A stretch of DNA of 64,000 bases from Hyaloscypha bicolor E (Eukaryota > Ascomycota > Leotiomycetes > Helotiales > Hyaloscyphaceae), in contig NW_020194684.1 in assembly GCF_002865645.1 (NCBI RefSeq), forward strand, positions 2,547,030-2,611,029, given 5' to 3'. The notes below the pieces were generated by a model, which did no database searches, was not told where the DNA came from, and was given only the letters and a program-made list of their open reading frames with translations. Shown in pieces: positions 20,886-30,682 of the stretch. The number at the start of each line of letters is the position of its first letter. The stretch's first letter is position 1. The position numbers were made by a program, and so were the translations under genes.

Positions 20886-22402
20886 TCACATAGAAAGACG
20901 TTGTTTCTCGAGAGCCGCTTCAAGGCGCTTTGCGGAACTGCTTCCCTCACCCAAGCTTCTATAGCACGCCAGCAGGGCTTGCTCGAACCACGGTTCAGCA
21001 TCGTTCCATATCCCATCACTTTCATAGAAGAGGCCGATCCTCTGAAACAGTAATACTATTTTCGGACTGTCTTTGATTCGAGACCAGTTGCAGAACATTT
21101 CCACGACGTTGAGGAGATGTTCAAGAGTTTCTAGGCCTTTGTGCCCATACCGCTGTATGTATTTCCCTGTCATCCAGTCGAAAATGACATCAGCATCCTT
21201 CATGCGGCCACAAGAAGCATAGAAAGAAGCTAAGTGATAAGCAACGGCGGCCGTGGCCTCATGTGTTGCTGAATATAGGGATTCAAAACCGGTTAAGGCT
21301 TCGCGAAACTTCTTTTCGGCATCTTCGATCATTGAACGACGCTCTAGACTCTGAGCTTCTTGATACACTGCCTCAATGTCTGCCTCTGAGCGACCGTTCC
21401 GTAGCAAGTTCGGCTGATGAGAAGCCTGTGCAATTGAACTCGTTGATGCTGGGATGCGTCTAAGTGGCTGACTTGACATTCTAGGTGAAGCAATGTAAAG
21501 CGGTGAAGTAGGATCATCGCGTGGGGTAGTATATGTGATGCCGCTCGGAGTTGGTGCATCTATAGAACTATTAAACTGAAATCAATGCAAGGCAGGGAGC
21601 TATCATACCAGCCGAGACCACTGTCTCATCCTGTCGTATCTTCTTTCTCTGAAGGCGTTGCTGGATGGATTGCTGTGTGTATGTCTGGCCGCGGTAATCG
21701 AAGACCGTGTCCTTCTTCTCTTCATGCTTCCTCTTAGCAGCTTTATTCTCCATCCAGAAGGCTTCTTTCGTTGGTAAGTACTTTGACCAATTCCACTTCT
21801 TCAATTGCTTTTTGTATTGCTCGATACTATAAACCTTTAGTAAACTGTTAGTCCAAGCTTTCATGGTAGAATTGAACTCACGAGGGCTCAAACTCAAAGT
21901 TTTCAGCCATGGCCTTCATAGTCTCTGGCAGTGTTTTGTTTTCATCAACCCAGAGCCTTTTGATCTCATCGTGGTGCCTTTCCCAATCTGAAGGAGTGAA
22001 ATTCGGCGCGCGGGGCATGGATTTGCGAGCCTTTGTAGGTTGCTGCGTGGACCGCTCATAAGTCGTATCTGTCTGTATGGTCCCTGTCGCGGAAAAGTGG
22101 TGCAGAGGCGGCTGCCGATGTTCAGCAGAAATGGTTTGCACGGGTGGGATGGTGACTGTAAAAGCTGTACCCGATGGGGATGATAAGCTCGGTCGAGTAT
22201 TTGGTATGTTCTCATAGGCATCGCGATCGCCAAAGAGTGGCCCTGGTGGAACGAAGGAATAGCTTAAAGCGGTACGGGGAGCATCTTCAGCCTCCTCATA
22301 ATGCCCCGATGACGCTGAAAATTGCGGTGCAGATTGGTTCCAATACCCGCCAAAAGCAAAGTCACTGGAGTTCTGCTGAGATGGCATGGCTGAAGGAAGC
22401 AT
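20886..22402 (-). CDS. Clr5 domain protein
   Basis: Exons 22402-21882, 21826-21609 and 21559-20886 (minus strand) give 470 residues. After a disordered Ser/Pro-rich N-terminus, residues about 140-190 form a Clr5 domain: DWERHHDEIKRLWVDENKTLPETMKAMAENFEFEPS, spliced to IEQYKKQLKKWNWSKYLP. The first intron sits exactly inside this domain and its removal restores EFEPSIEQYK. A basic helix rich in Lys/Arg follows (ENKAAKRKHEEKK). The last exon has tandem helical hairpins with TPR-like spacing (AEKKFREALTGFESLYSATHE, DADVIFDWMTGKYIQRYG, WFEQALLACYRSLGEG). Clr5 was named for fission-yeast Clr5, a silencing factor; most family members are uncharacterised. Confidence 0.85.
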
Positions 22403-22782
22403 ACAGATTCAACGTAAATTGAATAGAGGAGGTTGCTCGGAGGCTAGGTGTCGTGAAGTGGTGAAGTGGTGAAGTGGTGTAAGCGGTGAAGAATCAAAAG
22501 CAGAAGAAGGTGCCTCTACATGCAGGCATGTTCGAAAAGACCGAGCCTCATGTCATCATATGCGACAGGAGGAAGAGGCTTGGCCTAGCCGACCCATGAC
22601 CGTCGTGTTGTACACACCTCCCCCCTCCCCCTTCTTCCCATCATACAAAACCCCCCGGTCAATAATGAAGGCGCAGTTTGGGCGTGGAAAGCCCCACTCT
22701 CCGCCTCGGGTCTGGGGGTGCTGCAGCATGTCAATGCACGTTTCGTTTTGCAGGGGATATCGAAGTTTTTTGTGGTCTAAAC
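22403..22782. other. Upstream region of Clr5 gene with 8-bp minisatellite
   Basis: Contains three tandem TGAAGTGG units plus a degenerate fourth (about 22454-22487), close to the Clr5 start. A C-rich run (CCCCCCTCCCCCTTC) lies near 22618. No gene was found. Confidence 0.6.
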
Positions 22783-23013
22783 TAGAAGGTATCACCCACC
22801 AACCGCCCAAACCCCCTTTCCGCTCAACTTGGATTTTGGAGACCTTAACGCCACAAAATCGAAAATTAATGTGATCTTCGCAATATTTCGAGTATTCTCT
22901 ATAATCTAGCAAATTTTTAGAATTTTCCAAAGACTTTGAAAAATCGAGAAAATTTTGGTGGGGTAGGCGTGGGCGGAAAGGGGGTTTGGGCGGTTGGTGG
23001 GTGATCCCTTCTA
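22783..23013. mobile_element. MITE-like element with 39-bp terminal inverted repeats and TA duplication
   Basis: Left arm 22785-22823 and right arm 22973-23011 are reverse complements over 39 bases with a single mismatch (sixth base, T versus G). Both begin GAAGG-ATCACCCACC at the outer end. TA flanks each side (22783-22784 and 23012-23013), matching the TA target duplication of Tc1/mariner elements. The 149-bp interior is AT-rich, with no coding potential. The size (227 bp), TIRs and TA flanks are those of a miniature inverted-repeat element. No second copy was noticed in this window. Confidence 0.8.
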
Positions 23014-24966
23014 GCCTGCCAAAAGTGTCCAAAAATTTCCCGAAAGTTCGTGCGCGGGGTACGGGCCTTCGCATTGGTTGTTCGAAGTCAGATCCTCACA
23101 TCTCCCTACAATCCCAGCACAAGCCCCTGCATTACCGCCTTCGACAGCGAAAAATTTACAAAAAGTTCACAAAAAGGTGCATACGCCAGAAATGTTATGT
23201 TCCGTGACGCCAACGGACGATTGAATCGATTGATCCAAGGCCCCTGCGCTCTGTGGCGATCGTCTCTAGCGGCATCTTCGAATCGAACCTCGAGGAGCTT
23301 AAGCATCGGCAATGACTTCTGTGGAAACTGAAAGAGTCCAACTCGGGAGGCTAATAGACCCAAAAAAAATTTAGCTGAAAGTTTCAGCAAAAGTTCTTTC
23401 AAATGTTTTCCCGGAAAACTGTTTCAAAGTCGTCGTTTCCAGCTGTCGGTCCACGGACGAATTCGCGTCATTCCGCGATACTTGCAAGATTTTAGGCGTT
23501 GTGAATGAATGCTGTGACTACGACCACATTATAGATTATGCCAAAATGTTTCCCAAAAGTTCTCCCCTCAAGCATCAGTGTGCAGATGTGGATAAAAGCA
23601 ACAGGTTTTCCTGTCCAAATTGGTGAGAACATTGATGCTCTCACAAATTCTCAAAATCAAACCCCCCACAGACAAGACGGACACTGTTACAATAAACCGA
23701 AATTTATTTCGATTAACAGGTGGGTACAATCCAACTCACTGCTGGTCTGGAATGTCAGACTGACAACGGGATGGAATTCAAGGCTTCTGATTTCTGCACT
23801 TTATCATCAGGATGGGAAAAGTCATTGCAGCCAGCCCTCTTCAAATGGGTCATGGCCATCAGATTCCAGTGCGTACCATACATACTAAGTGCTTGTGAGA
23901 GCACTCATCTACTAATGAAGTATCATAGAAAGCTACCCAAGACTTACAACCCCAAAGAGTTGCTGAAGATGCTTCTTTCAACCATCTTCCGTTACGGCGC
24001 GAGTCGCTTGAAGCGGTAGGGAGCCATAGTGGTTCAGGGCCTACCGTCATGCAGCGTTGGCTTCAGGAGTCGATGCGGGATCAGCCGTACCACAACATCG
24101 GATCAGTCATTGCCCAGGGTGTCGGACGTCGTGGAGAAGGATGCGCAAATGGTCAACCGCGTTGATCTGTGTATATCAAAGTTTTCGATAGAAGAATGGT
24201 CAATTTCTTGTTGCTACACATCGTTACTGCAGTGCCAACCATATGCCGTCCGACTTTGCAAGATTACTTCAAGCAACCGTCCCTAGCATGCATACAATTC
24301 AGCCGCATCAACCGCCCATCTTAACAAGAGTCAAGAGTCGAGCATGAGATACTGAAAAGGAGTGTCTGGAATCATTGATCGTGATTAAACCTATTGCGGA
24401 TTCGGTGTTTCGAAAAACTTTTAGTGTTGTAAACTCGGTCTTTGGTCACGCTGAGGCGCCCTGGACAACTTTTGGTCAAGCAGGGGCAGGGGTCAAGGAT
24501 CTTGGCCGCTAACGACCTTCCCGCAGCAAGGCAAATCAAGCGCCTACAGTAAAGTGACGCCGCGAACACTTCCCCTACCACACCGCCATCTTACTCGTTG
24601 AAGTCGTGTCCTGGAACATAGACTTACAGAACTGTACGCCATGGGTGGGCCAGATCTATTTGTGCTGTGCGACGTGCATCCATTGCACAAATTGGAAGCC
24701 TTGGGCATCCCCAATTTTCGTTGAAATTGACCACTGCACTTTACAAACTCTCAAGCCTCTCTCATCGAAGCTGGCATAGGCCTTTTCCGCAGCCTCTGAA
24801 TCTGTCCTGCAGACGAGGTGACCGTATTTGCTCAAGCCTCGAACTAAGGCCTAAGCTACGAGAGCGCAAGCACTCATCTTGTAAGACGATCTGCATATCC
24901 AAAAGCTCTCTAACTTGAAATGGGTTGAGTGAATGAAGCTAACTCCCTCAGTACCACACTCCCTGC
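23014..24966. other. Long region without a supported gene
   Basis: Nearly 2 kb with only weak ORFs. The best are 23720-24019 (LECQTDNGMEFKASDF... to ASRLKR) and 24029-24286, neither with a recognisable domain or plausible splice partner. The sequence is of mixed composition and may be old, degraded transposon or gene sequence. No RNA gene was found. Confidence 0.4.
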
Positions 24967-27137
24967 ATGACCATGGATCTATTCAATATCGCAGAACCAG
25001 CCGGCTCCGCCAATGCGAGGGAGAATGCAGACGAGGTTGAAGATACCGCGGGTTTGTCGTGCGAGATGAAGACATATGTAGCAAGGGACTGGGCCACAGG
25101 CGGGATACAAACCACCCTGGAAGGAGCTATCCAGAGGTTTGGATACAAACCAAAGGAGAAAGATCACGACTCAGCGTTCGTCTTGACCAAACATTATTTC
25201 AGAGACAATAAGGTGGCTAGTCACACACAGTTGGAAGTCAGATCGCCACATGTCAGAGCAGCTTTGCGTGCAGTCATCAAAGAGTACCCCGGAGTAACAT
25301 TTGATAAGGCAAGAATCATCATGCGCGACGAAACGAGGTGCCTATTCCATTATCGCAACGAACTTCGGGAATATGGGCTCCGTTTGGACGACGGTGTTGC
25401 TGTGCAACATCTTGTCTTTATTCTGAATTACATGTACAAAAGTCTCGAGAGTGAGATTTCGAGCTACTACACTTTCATGGAATCTCCATCTGTCGCTCCG
25501 GGCATAGACAGCAAACACCTCTGGATGGCTTTCCGTCCCGGCGATCTCATTTACACCAAAATGGACGGCGTTGACAAAATTGTAAGACTCAAATCTACGA
25601 GCGGCGGAAGGGGACATAGCCTTTTGCTGCAGGCAGAAGACATTCAATACAATGGAACGGATTATGGGCGTTGCAAAGTGGAGTTATATATCAACGGTTA
25701 CATGGGATATAAACCCTTGGAAGAGCTCCGATCCTGCCCTCTACAGTATATGCAATGCAAAGACGCCATCACCGCTTCGTTGATCACTAGAGGCAGGAAG
25801 TTCCTCGGATTGCGCGGAGTCCACCACCGACATTACGAGGGACTTGCGGAAACGTTGTCTCCATTTCCCGTAATGGCCTACGATAGCGAGGAGGAATACT
25901 CCTACCCTCGCCAATCATTAATGGTATAAACCTCATTGTAGAATCATTTTAAGGACGTTGAGCTAACAAAGTGTAGATTAAGAGTCGCGTCATGATTGAT
26001 TCCACCAAATTTGGCGAAATGAGACCACAATACAAGAAACGTATTGCCCTCGAGGAAGCAATCAAAACTGGGCCAGGAGAGCAGCCTGAACTCTCAGAGG
26101 AAGAATTACTAATATGCAGCCACACAATTTCTGGATTCTCTCTTGCCAATAAAAGGTGGTGCTTTCTTTTGCTAGACGCCATCCAGGACTTTGAATACAA
26201 CACTAGGGCTTTCGAACTTTTGCTCCTCGCTCCGCCCCAGAAGAAGATGATCCATTCTCTGATCAAGATATACAAGGATGGCAGACTTGATTTTGATGAT
26301 ATCATCAAAGGCAAAGGCAAAGGGATGATATTCTTATTTCATGGTGAACCAGGCGTTGGCAAGACCCTAACGGCTGGTCAGTATTTCCCAGTCACGTGAG
26401 AAAGGAAACTTAGGTATTGACAATTCTTCAGAAGGTGTGGCAGACTATACACAACGGCCCCTTTACACTGTGACGACGGGTGACCTTGGAGTAGATTCTT
26501 CAAAGATAGAACGCGTCTTGCTTGAGGCGCTGCAGCTGGCCGCACATTGGAATGCCATTGTGCTTATCGACGAAGCAGATGTATTCCTGGAACAACGCAG
26601 CAGTCATGATTTGACTCGAAACGGCCTCGTAGCAGGTATGATCTTAGATTTCCTACAACATTCTTTGTGGCTAACAAAACAGTCTTTTTGCGTGTCCTTG
26701 AATACTACGAGGGCATGATGATCCTCACCACAAATCGCATCTCAACCTTCGATGCCGCATTCAAGTCCCGCATTCATCTCGCAATTAAATATCCTGCATT
26801 GTCATTCGCCTTCCGTCGAGACCTTTGGGTCATGTTTGTTACCAACGTACATACACGCCCTCTGCCGCTTTGGTGGGATGATGAATTTCTCAACAGCGTG
26901 GCTGCGGAAGCGCTCAATGGCCGACAAATCAAAAACGCCATCCGCACAGCGTACGCCTTAGCCATTGCTGATGGTAGCGAGCTTCGTCCCGAAGATATCA
27001 GAATGAGCTTGAAGTCCATCAAGGACTTTGAGGAGGATTTCGCGCAAGACGTTGTTGAGGCCGGGAGGGATGTCGATGTTACTGGACAAGGTGTTGCAGC
27101 TTCAGATCACAGATCGAAAAGGCAGAGGCAGGAATAA
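24967..27137 (+). CDS. AAA-family ATPase with DUF7025-like N-terminal domain
   Basis: Exons 24967-25923, 25977-26376, 26432-26635 and 26683-27137 give 671 residues. The N-terminal half contains the block WMAFRPGDLIYTKMDG typical of fungal DUF7025. The ATPase core follows: Walker A GEPGVGKT (Glu instead of the usual second Pro/Thr), GDLGVDSSKIERVL, Walker B IVLIDEADVFLE, sensor-1 LTTNRISTFDAAFKSR with candidate arginine finger, and the helical lid LNGRQIKNAIRTAYALA. The C-terminus ends in a basic SKRQRQE. This is the BCS1-like/FtsH-like clade common and expanded in fungi, mostly uncharacterised. Each splice restores a conserved codon (for example TLTA-EGVADY). It is bordered by HET relics. Confidence 0.85.
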
Positions 27138-27485
27138 CAAATGAGTTTTCATCTCTAATGTCAGGCGGAAATTTTCCACTAGAGCTCTTAGTTATGGTCA
27201 CGCTATTGCTTCTTGTGAAATGTTTAAGTATAGACACTATTGGAGAGGAAGCAACTGCAGATGCTGCGACTATAAATGCACTGATAGGGGGATGATAAGG
27301 AACAAAAGAATAATCAAAAGGCAGTTAGGGAATTGAATGTATCTCTTTCATCTCTTGCAATTAAATCGCAACGTTTTAGAGAGTGGTACAAATACTTAGA
27401 GAGTTTATGTCAGTTGGAAATCACGTAATAGTCCTTCAGCTTGTCAGGGGTCCTACTTCAGCTTGTCTAGGATCAGCTCTAAGGG
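27138..27485. other. Intergenic
   Basis: 3' flank of the ATPase gene, moderately AT-rich, with a short imperfect direct repeat (GCTTGTCAGGGTCCTACTTCAGCTTGTCTAGG, about 27440). No gene. Confidence 0.4.
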
Positions 27486-27788
27486 ATGGAATCCTATAGA
27501 ACAGGCTGGTTTATATATATAGCTGCTTTTGCACCTGCAGAACAGAGCTCTTCAATCGAGTCCTTCCAAACCAACCGCCAGTTTGCTTCGCAAAACCTAA
27601 CTAAGCCCATCCATCCAATCTTTGCCACTTCTAAGATTGTAGAAGAGTTTAATGCTGTCCTGAACAATGACTATTGCGCGGGCTTGTGGCGCTCGGAATT
27701 TCCTCAGGCCCTTCTATGGCAAAGGAACATGTTTGAAGGACGCTTTTTACCACGCCCGGAGTCGTACCGAGCGCCGTCTTAGTTATAA
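27486..27788 (+). pseudogene. HET gene C-terminal remnant with RIP-type stops
   Basis: The open frame reads ...DYCAGLWRSEFPQALLWQR...LPRPESYRAPS and then stops. In HET proteins this block continues YRAPSWSWAS. Here the next codons are TAG-TTA-TAA (27780-27788), each derivable from TGG-TCA-TGG by C:G to T:A changes. The upstream part (from 27486) is less recognisable. No start, promoter or HET core survives nearby. Confidence 0.65.
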
Positions 27789-28140
27789 ATGTTTATTTAG
27801 AGACATGTGACCTTTAACAACTGTCTAGACACAGAGTTCAATAATAGGCCGTAAGCAAATGATTAAAACTATGTAAATTGCAAGGCTAAATATAATAATG
27901 GTGGAGGGCGCAACGCCTATATAAGGTGCTTTCGAAACAGACTATAAATATAGTCCTAGGGCTCTGGATAGTAGTGATTGTACATTTTGAGATAGTAATT
28001 AGAGGGCTTATACTTCAAATTTATCCAATAGAGTGAGATTTGTATGAGAGACTTGGCTTTTTTACCATTTCTCCAAATACCCATGATAAGCTTGCTTTCG
28101 AATATCTCCTAGATCAACCCCGGTGGACATTTAAAGTCGT
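27789..28140. other. AT-rich intergenic
   Basis: AT-rich sequence between two HET-like remnants, containing TATA-rich words (CTATAAATATAG near 27943). No frame is open for long. It is probably a degraded continuation of the HET copy. Confidence 0.4.
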
Positions 28141-28752
28141 CTAGTATGGTGAAGACAGTGGAACACCTGGTAATGGTCTGTTCATGTTAATCCCGTCCTG
28201 GCGATTAAGAACTCCCAAAGGAGCTTCCCGGGCTTTAAGCTGGAGTATGAACAACCCTTTTGAAACGTACACAATTCGGCAAAGGATATGATGATATTCA
28301 AGGAAACTGAGGCTGAGCCTTGCACTTAGTAGCATTTTACTTGAGATGAATCGAGATACCGATAAATCATGCATCCTCAGATCTGCTTGCAAACGCCAAT
28401 ATGTTAATGTACGCCATATGAGGGTACACAAATGGCATTCTTCCAAGTGGTGTTTCTCAAGTTCAAGTTCACTTGAATGATCTTGAAGTTCAATTTCGTG
28501 TTTGCGATGGTAGCTTGAGACAGGGGAGTTCGTTTCCAGCCATGTTCTTTTCGCGCAGAGTAATCCTGGGTACATAGCAGCGTCCGCGGCAACGTTCACT
28601 GCGTTTGGTGAGTTAAATACAATGAAGAGATAGGAAGGAGAAGCAAGATATTGAGGCAGCCGAACGGCAAAGCTGCCGGGTAGATGCAGGTCACATGACC
28701 AATTTTCGAAATGATCACGAGCTTTACATACCGAACATATTTGGAAATTCAA
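28141..28752 (-). CDS. Hypothetical, possible HET-family N-terminal fragment
   Basis: A 203-codon frame on the minus strand begins with a TTG and has an in-frame stop upstream, so the true start is unresolved; it may follow an intron or be missing. It contains ICSVCKARDHFENWSCDLHLP and LEKHHLEECHLCTLIWRTL. These resemble the Cys-rich N-terminal segment that precedes the HET domain in many fungal HET proteins. No HET core follows. Neighbouring sequence contains HET relics, so a truncated or decaying copy is plausible. It could also be an unrelated small protein. Confidence 0.35.
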   Translation of the reverse strand: MNFQICSVCKARDHFENWSCDLHLPGSFAVRLPQYLASPSYLFIVFNSPNAVNVAADAAMYPGLLCAKRTWLETNSPVSSYHRKHEIELQDHSSELELEKHHLEECHLCTLIWRTLTYWRLQADLRMHDLSVSRFISSKMLLSARLSLSFLEYHHILCRIVYVSKGLFILQLKAREAPLGVLNRQDGINMNRPLPGVPLSSPY

Positions 28753-29077
28753 GTTATTTTATTCAGGGTATCTCGAGCAAGAGATACAGGGTGTGAAAGT
28801 GTTAGAATCTAATAGTGTAAAATTGTGATGACTGCTCAATGTTAGCCCTACAAATGTCGGCTAAAAATAACAACCCCTATTCACTGACTTTACCTCACTT
28901 CCGGTGGTGCCAATACGTCTCATTGATAACTCAATTTCGTGTCTACGGCGTCTAGAGGAGGTCTCGGTCATCAAATTCATCCATATGCATCCTCCTTTGC
29001 TAACGCCAAAATCAATTCGAGTATGCCAACAAACAACAAGTATGAAACTCTGATTATTGCCACCAATGCAAACCGAC
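28753..29077. other. Intergenic
   Basis: About 325 bases 3' of the RBR ligase gene. A minus-strand ORF (28861-29100) overlaps that gene's end and shows no features. Confidence 0.4.
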
Positions 29078-30682
29078 TCATCTCTCCTCCCACGGCGCAT
29101 GCAGATTAAGTTTCCGCTTCTTCACCTCTCCTTTCTCGTCCTTCTGCTGCTGCTCCATCTCCCGCATTCTCCGCTCTGCAGCCTGAGCAGCAAGTGGTCT
29201 CAACTCAGCTCTAACTCTCTCGTTTCTCCTACCTCGTGCCTGCTCCAAAGCTTCGCTTACGGGGCCACCATGTACCAGTTGTGTAAGTTGTCCTTGGACT
29301 GCTTGTTCCTGGCCGCGGCGCACCTGGACGCGGCGAGGATGATACATGCAGGTTGGGGCGTGGGCTTCCTCGCCGAGGCGCTTGATGTTCTCGTAGGAGG
29401 CGCCGCAGAGGTAGCACCATTCGTTTCCGCAGCGACCTTTCCAAAGCTGATCAGCCAACTCTCATCACAGAGTTAAAATGGATGATAGAGGGGAACTTAC
29501 AAGTCATATGGTCGCACCCCTCACTCCGACTAACCCCATTCTGACAATTCGGGCAAACCTGAGCATGCTCCTTAGCAAGCAATTTCGCAGTCGCCTCCGC
29601 CTCCTCCAGCCGCTCAATCTGGCTGTCATCCATGTCGAACTCCTCACAAGTTTGGCCTTCGTGCCACGGGAGTTTGTGAACGGCACAGGTCTTGAAGGAG
29701 CAGGATTCGCAGATCATCATTGGATTTTCGTCAGTGTGGATTTGGCCGGAGCCGCAGTTCAGTCCGAGGCACATGACGAGGTCAGGAGTTGCCATCATTT
29801 TGAGGTATTCGTATCTACAGTGTCTGGTTAGTAAAGCTAAGAGATTGTAGGATCTGGAATGAAATACCTAGCGAAGATCTCTCTGGTTGCATACTGCTTC
29901 ACCTCGTTGTGAGACAACTTCTCCGGGCAGAAAGGACAGATGATAAGATGAAGTTGAGCTTCTGTGACAGCAGTCGCAATACTTTGCTGGAGACAGTAGA
30001 CACATACTCGCTCGTCATTCTTGTGATGACACGATGATGTGACTTGCGTGGTTGCAGGGAACTCGCTCGAATCGAAGTCATCGGCACAGATGAGGCACTC
30101 GATAGAGACTCCAGTAGCTTTGCCTTTAGGTCGTGTACGGCGAACAAAGCGGGGTCGGTGATCCATGCCTTCAAAGTCGGACACTTCCTCCATTTCGTCC
30201 TCGTCACCGGACATGCCGTTGTCCTCTCCTCCTTCCTCTTCGAGGTCATCCTCATCCTCGTCATCGTCATCCTCATCTTCATCCTCGCTGCCTTCATCTT
30301 CATCACCACTCCCCTCATCTCCATCACCAGAAGAGCCATCCTCGAAATCTTCCGGATTGTACTCGGGCCATTCACCTACCCCCTCACCATCCTGGAAATC
30401 TCCGTTGAGATCAACCAAATCAGTTGCTGGTGTAGGTGGTGCGTTTCTCCGCGTAGGAGCAGGGAATTCTCCGCCATTCTTGAGCCAGTTCTCTAGGTTT
30501 TGCGTTCCATCTTCGTCGAGGTCTTTGGCCAGTTCGAATAATCCAGTGTAAAGAGCGCCGCGGTCCATAGGGTTGGCTGGGAGGCGCTCATATGCTCTGA
30601 GAACTTGTTGCATATGAAGAGTATGATGTTGACGGAATGAAAGACCGAGTACCAACAGTCGTTTGCCGTCGTTGGAAGCCAT
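29078..30682 (-). CDS. RBR-type E3 ubiquitin ligase (RING-IBR-RING)
   Basis: Exons 30682-29868, 29814-29501 and 29436-29078 give 495 residues from ATG 30682 (MASNDGKR). Residues 1-110 contain a helical region. Residues 115-185 are an extreme acidic stretch (GDEDEGSEDEDEDDDDEDED). RING1 starts at CLICADDF and continues CHH, CVYC and CPFC. The IBR region has CLGLNCGSGQIH, CESC, and CAVHKLPWHEG. RING2 reads CPNCQNGVSRSEGCDHMTC spliced to RCGNEWCYLCG; the Cys of EGCDHM is in the position of the catalytic thioester Cys of RBR ligases. Splicing through a TTTGGAAAG acceptor is needed to give this RING2. The C-terminus is Arg/Glu/Gln-rich coiled coil. Substrate unknown. Confidence 0.92.

Noticed and set aside
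22556..23074. 172-codon minus-strand ORF
   Set aside because: It runs through the MITE and its inverted repeats; the repeated peptide ITHQPPKPPFR is the TIR read on one strand.
30165..30551. Poly-Ser ORF on the + strand
   Set aside because: Antisense of the Asp/Glu-rich segment of the RBR ligase.
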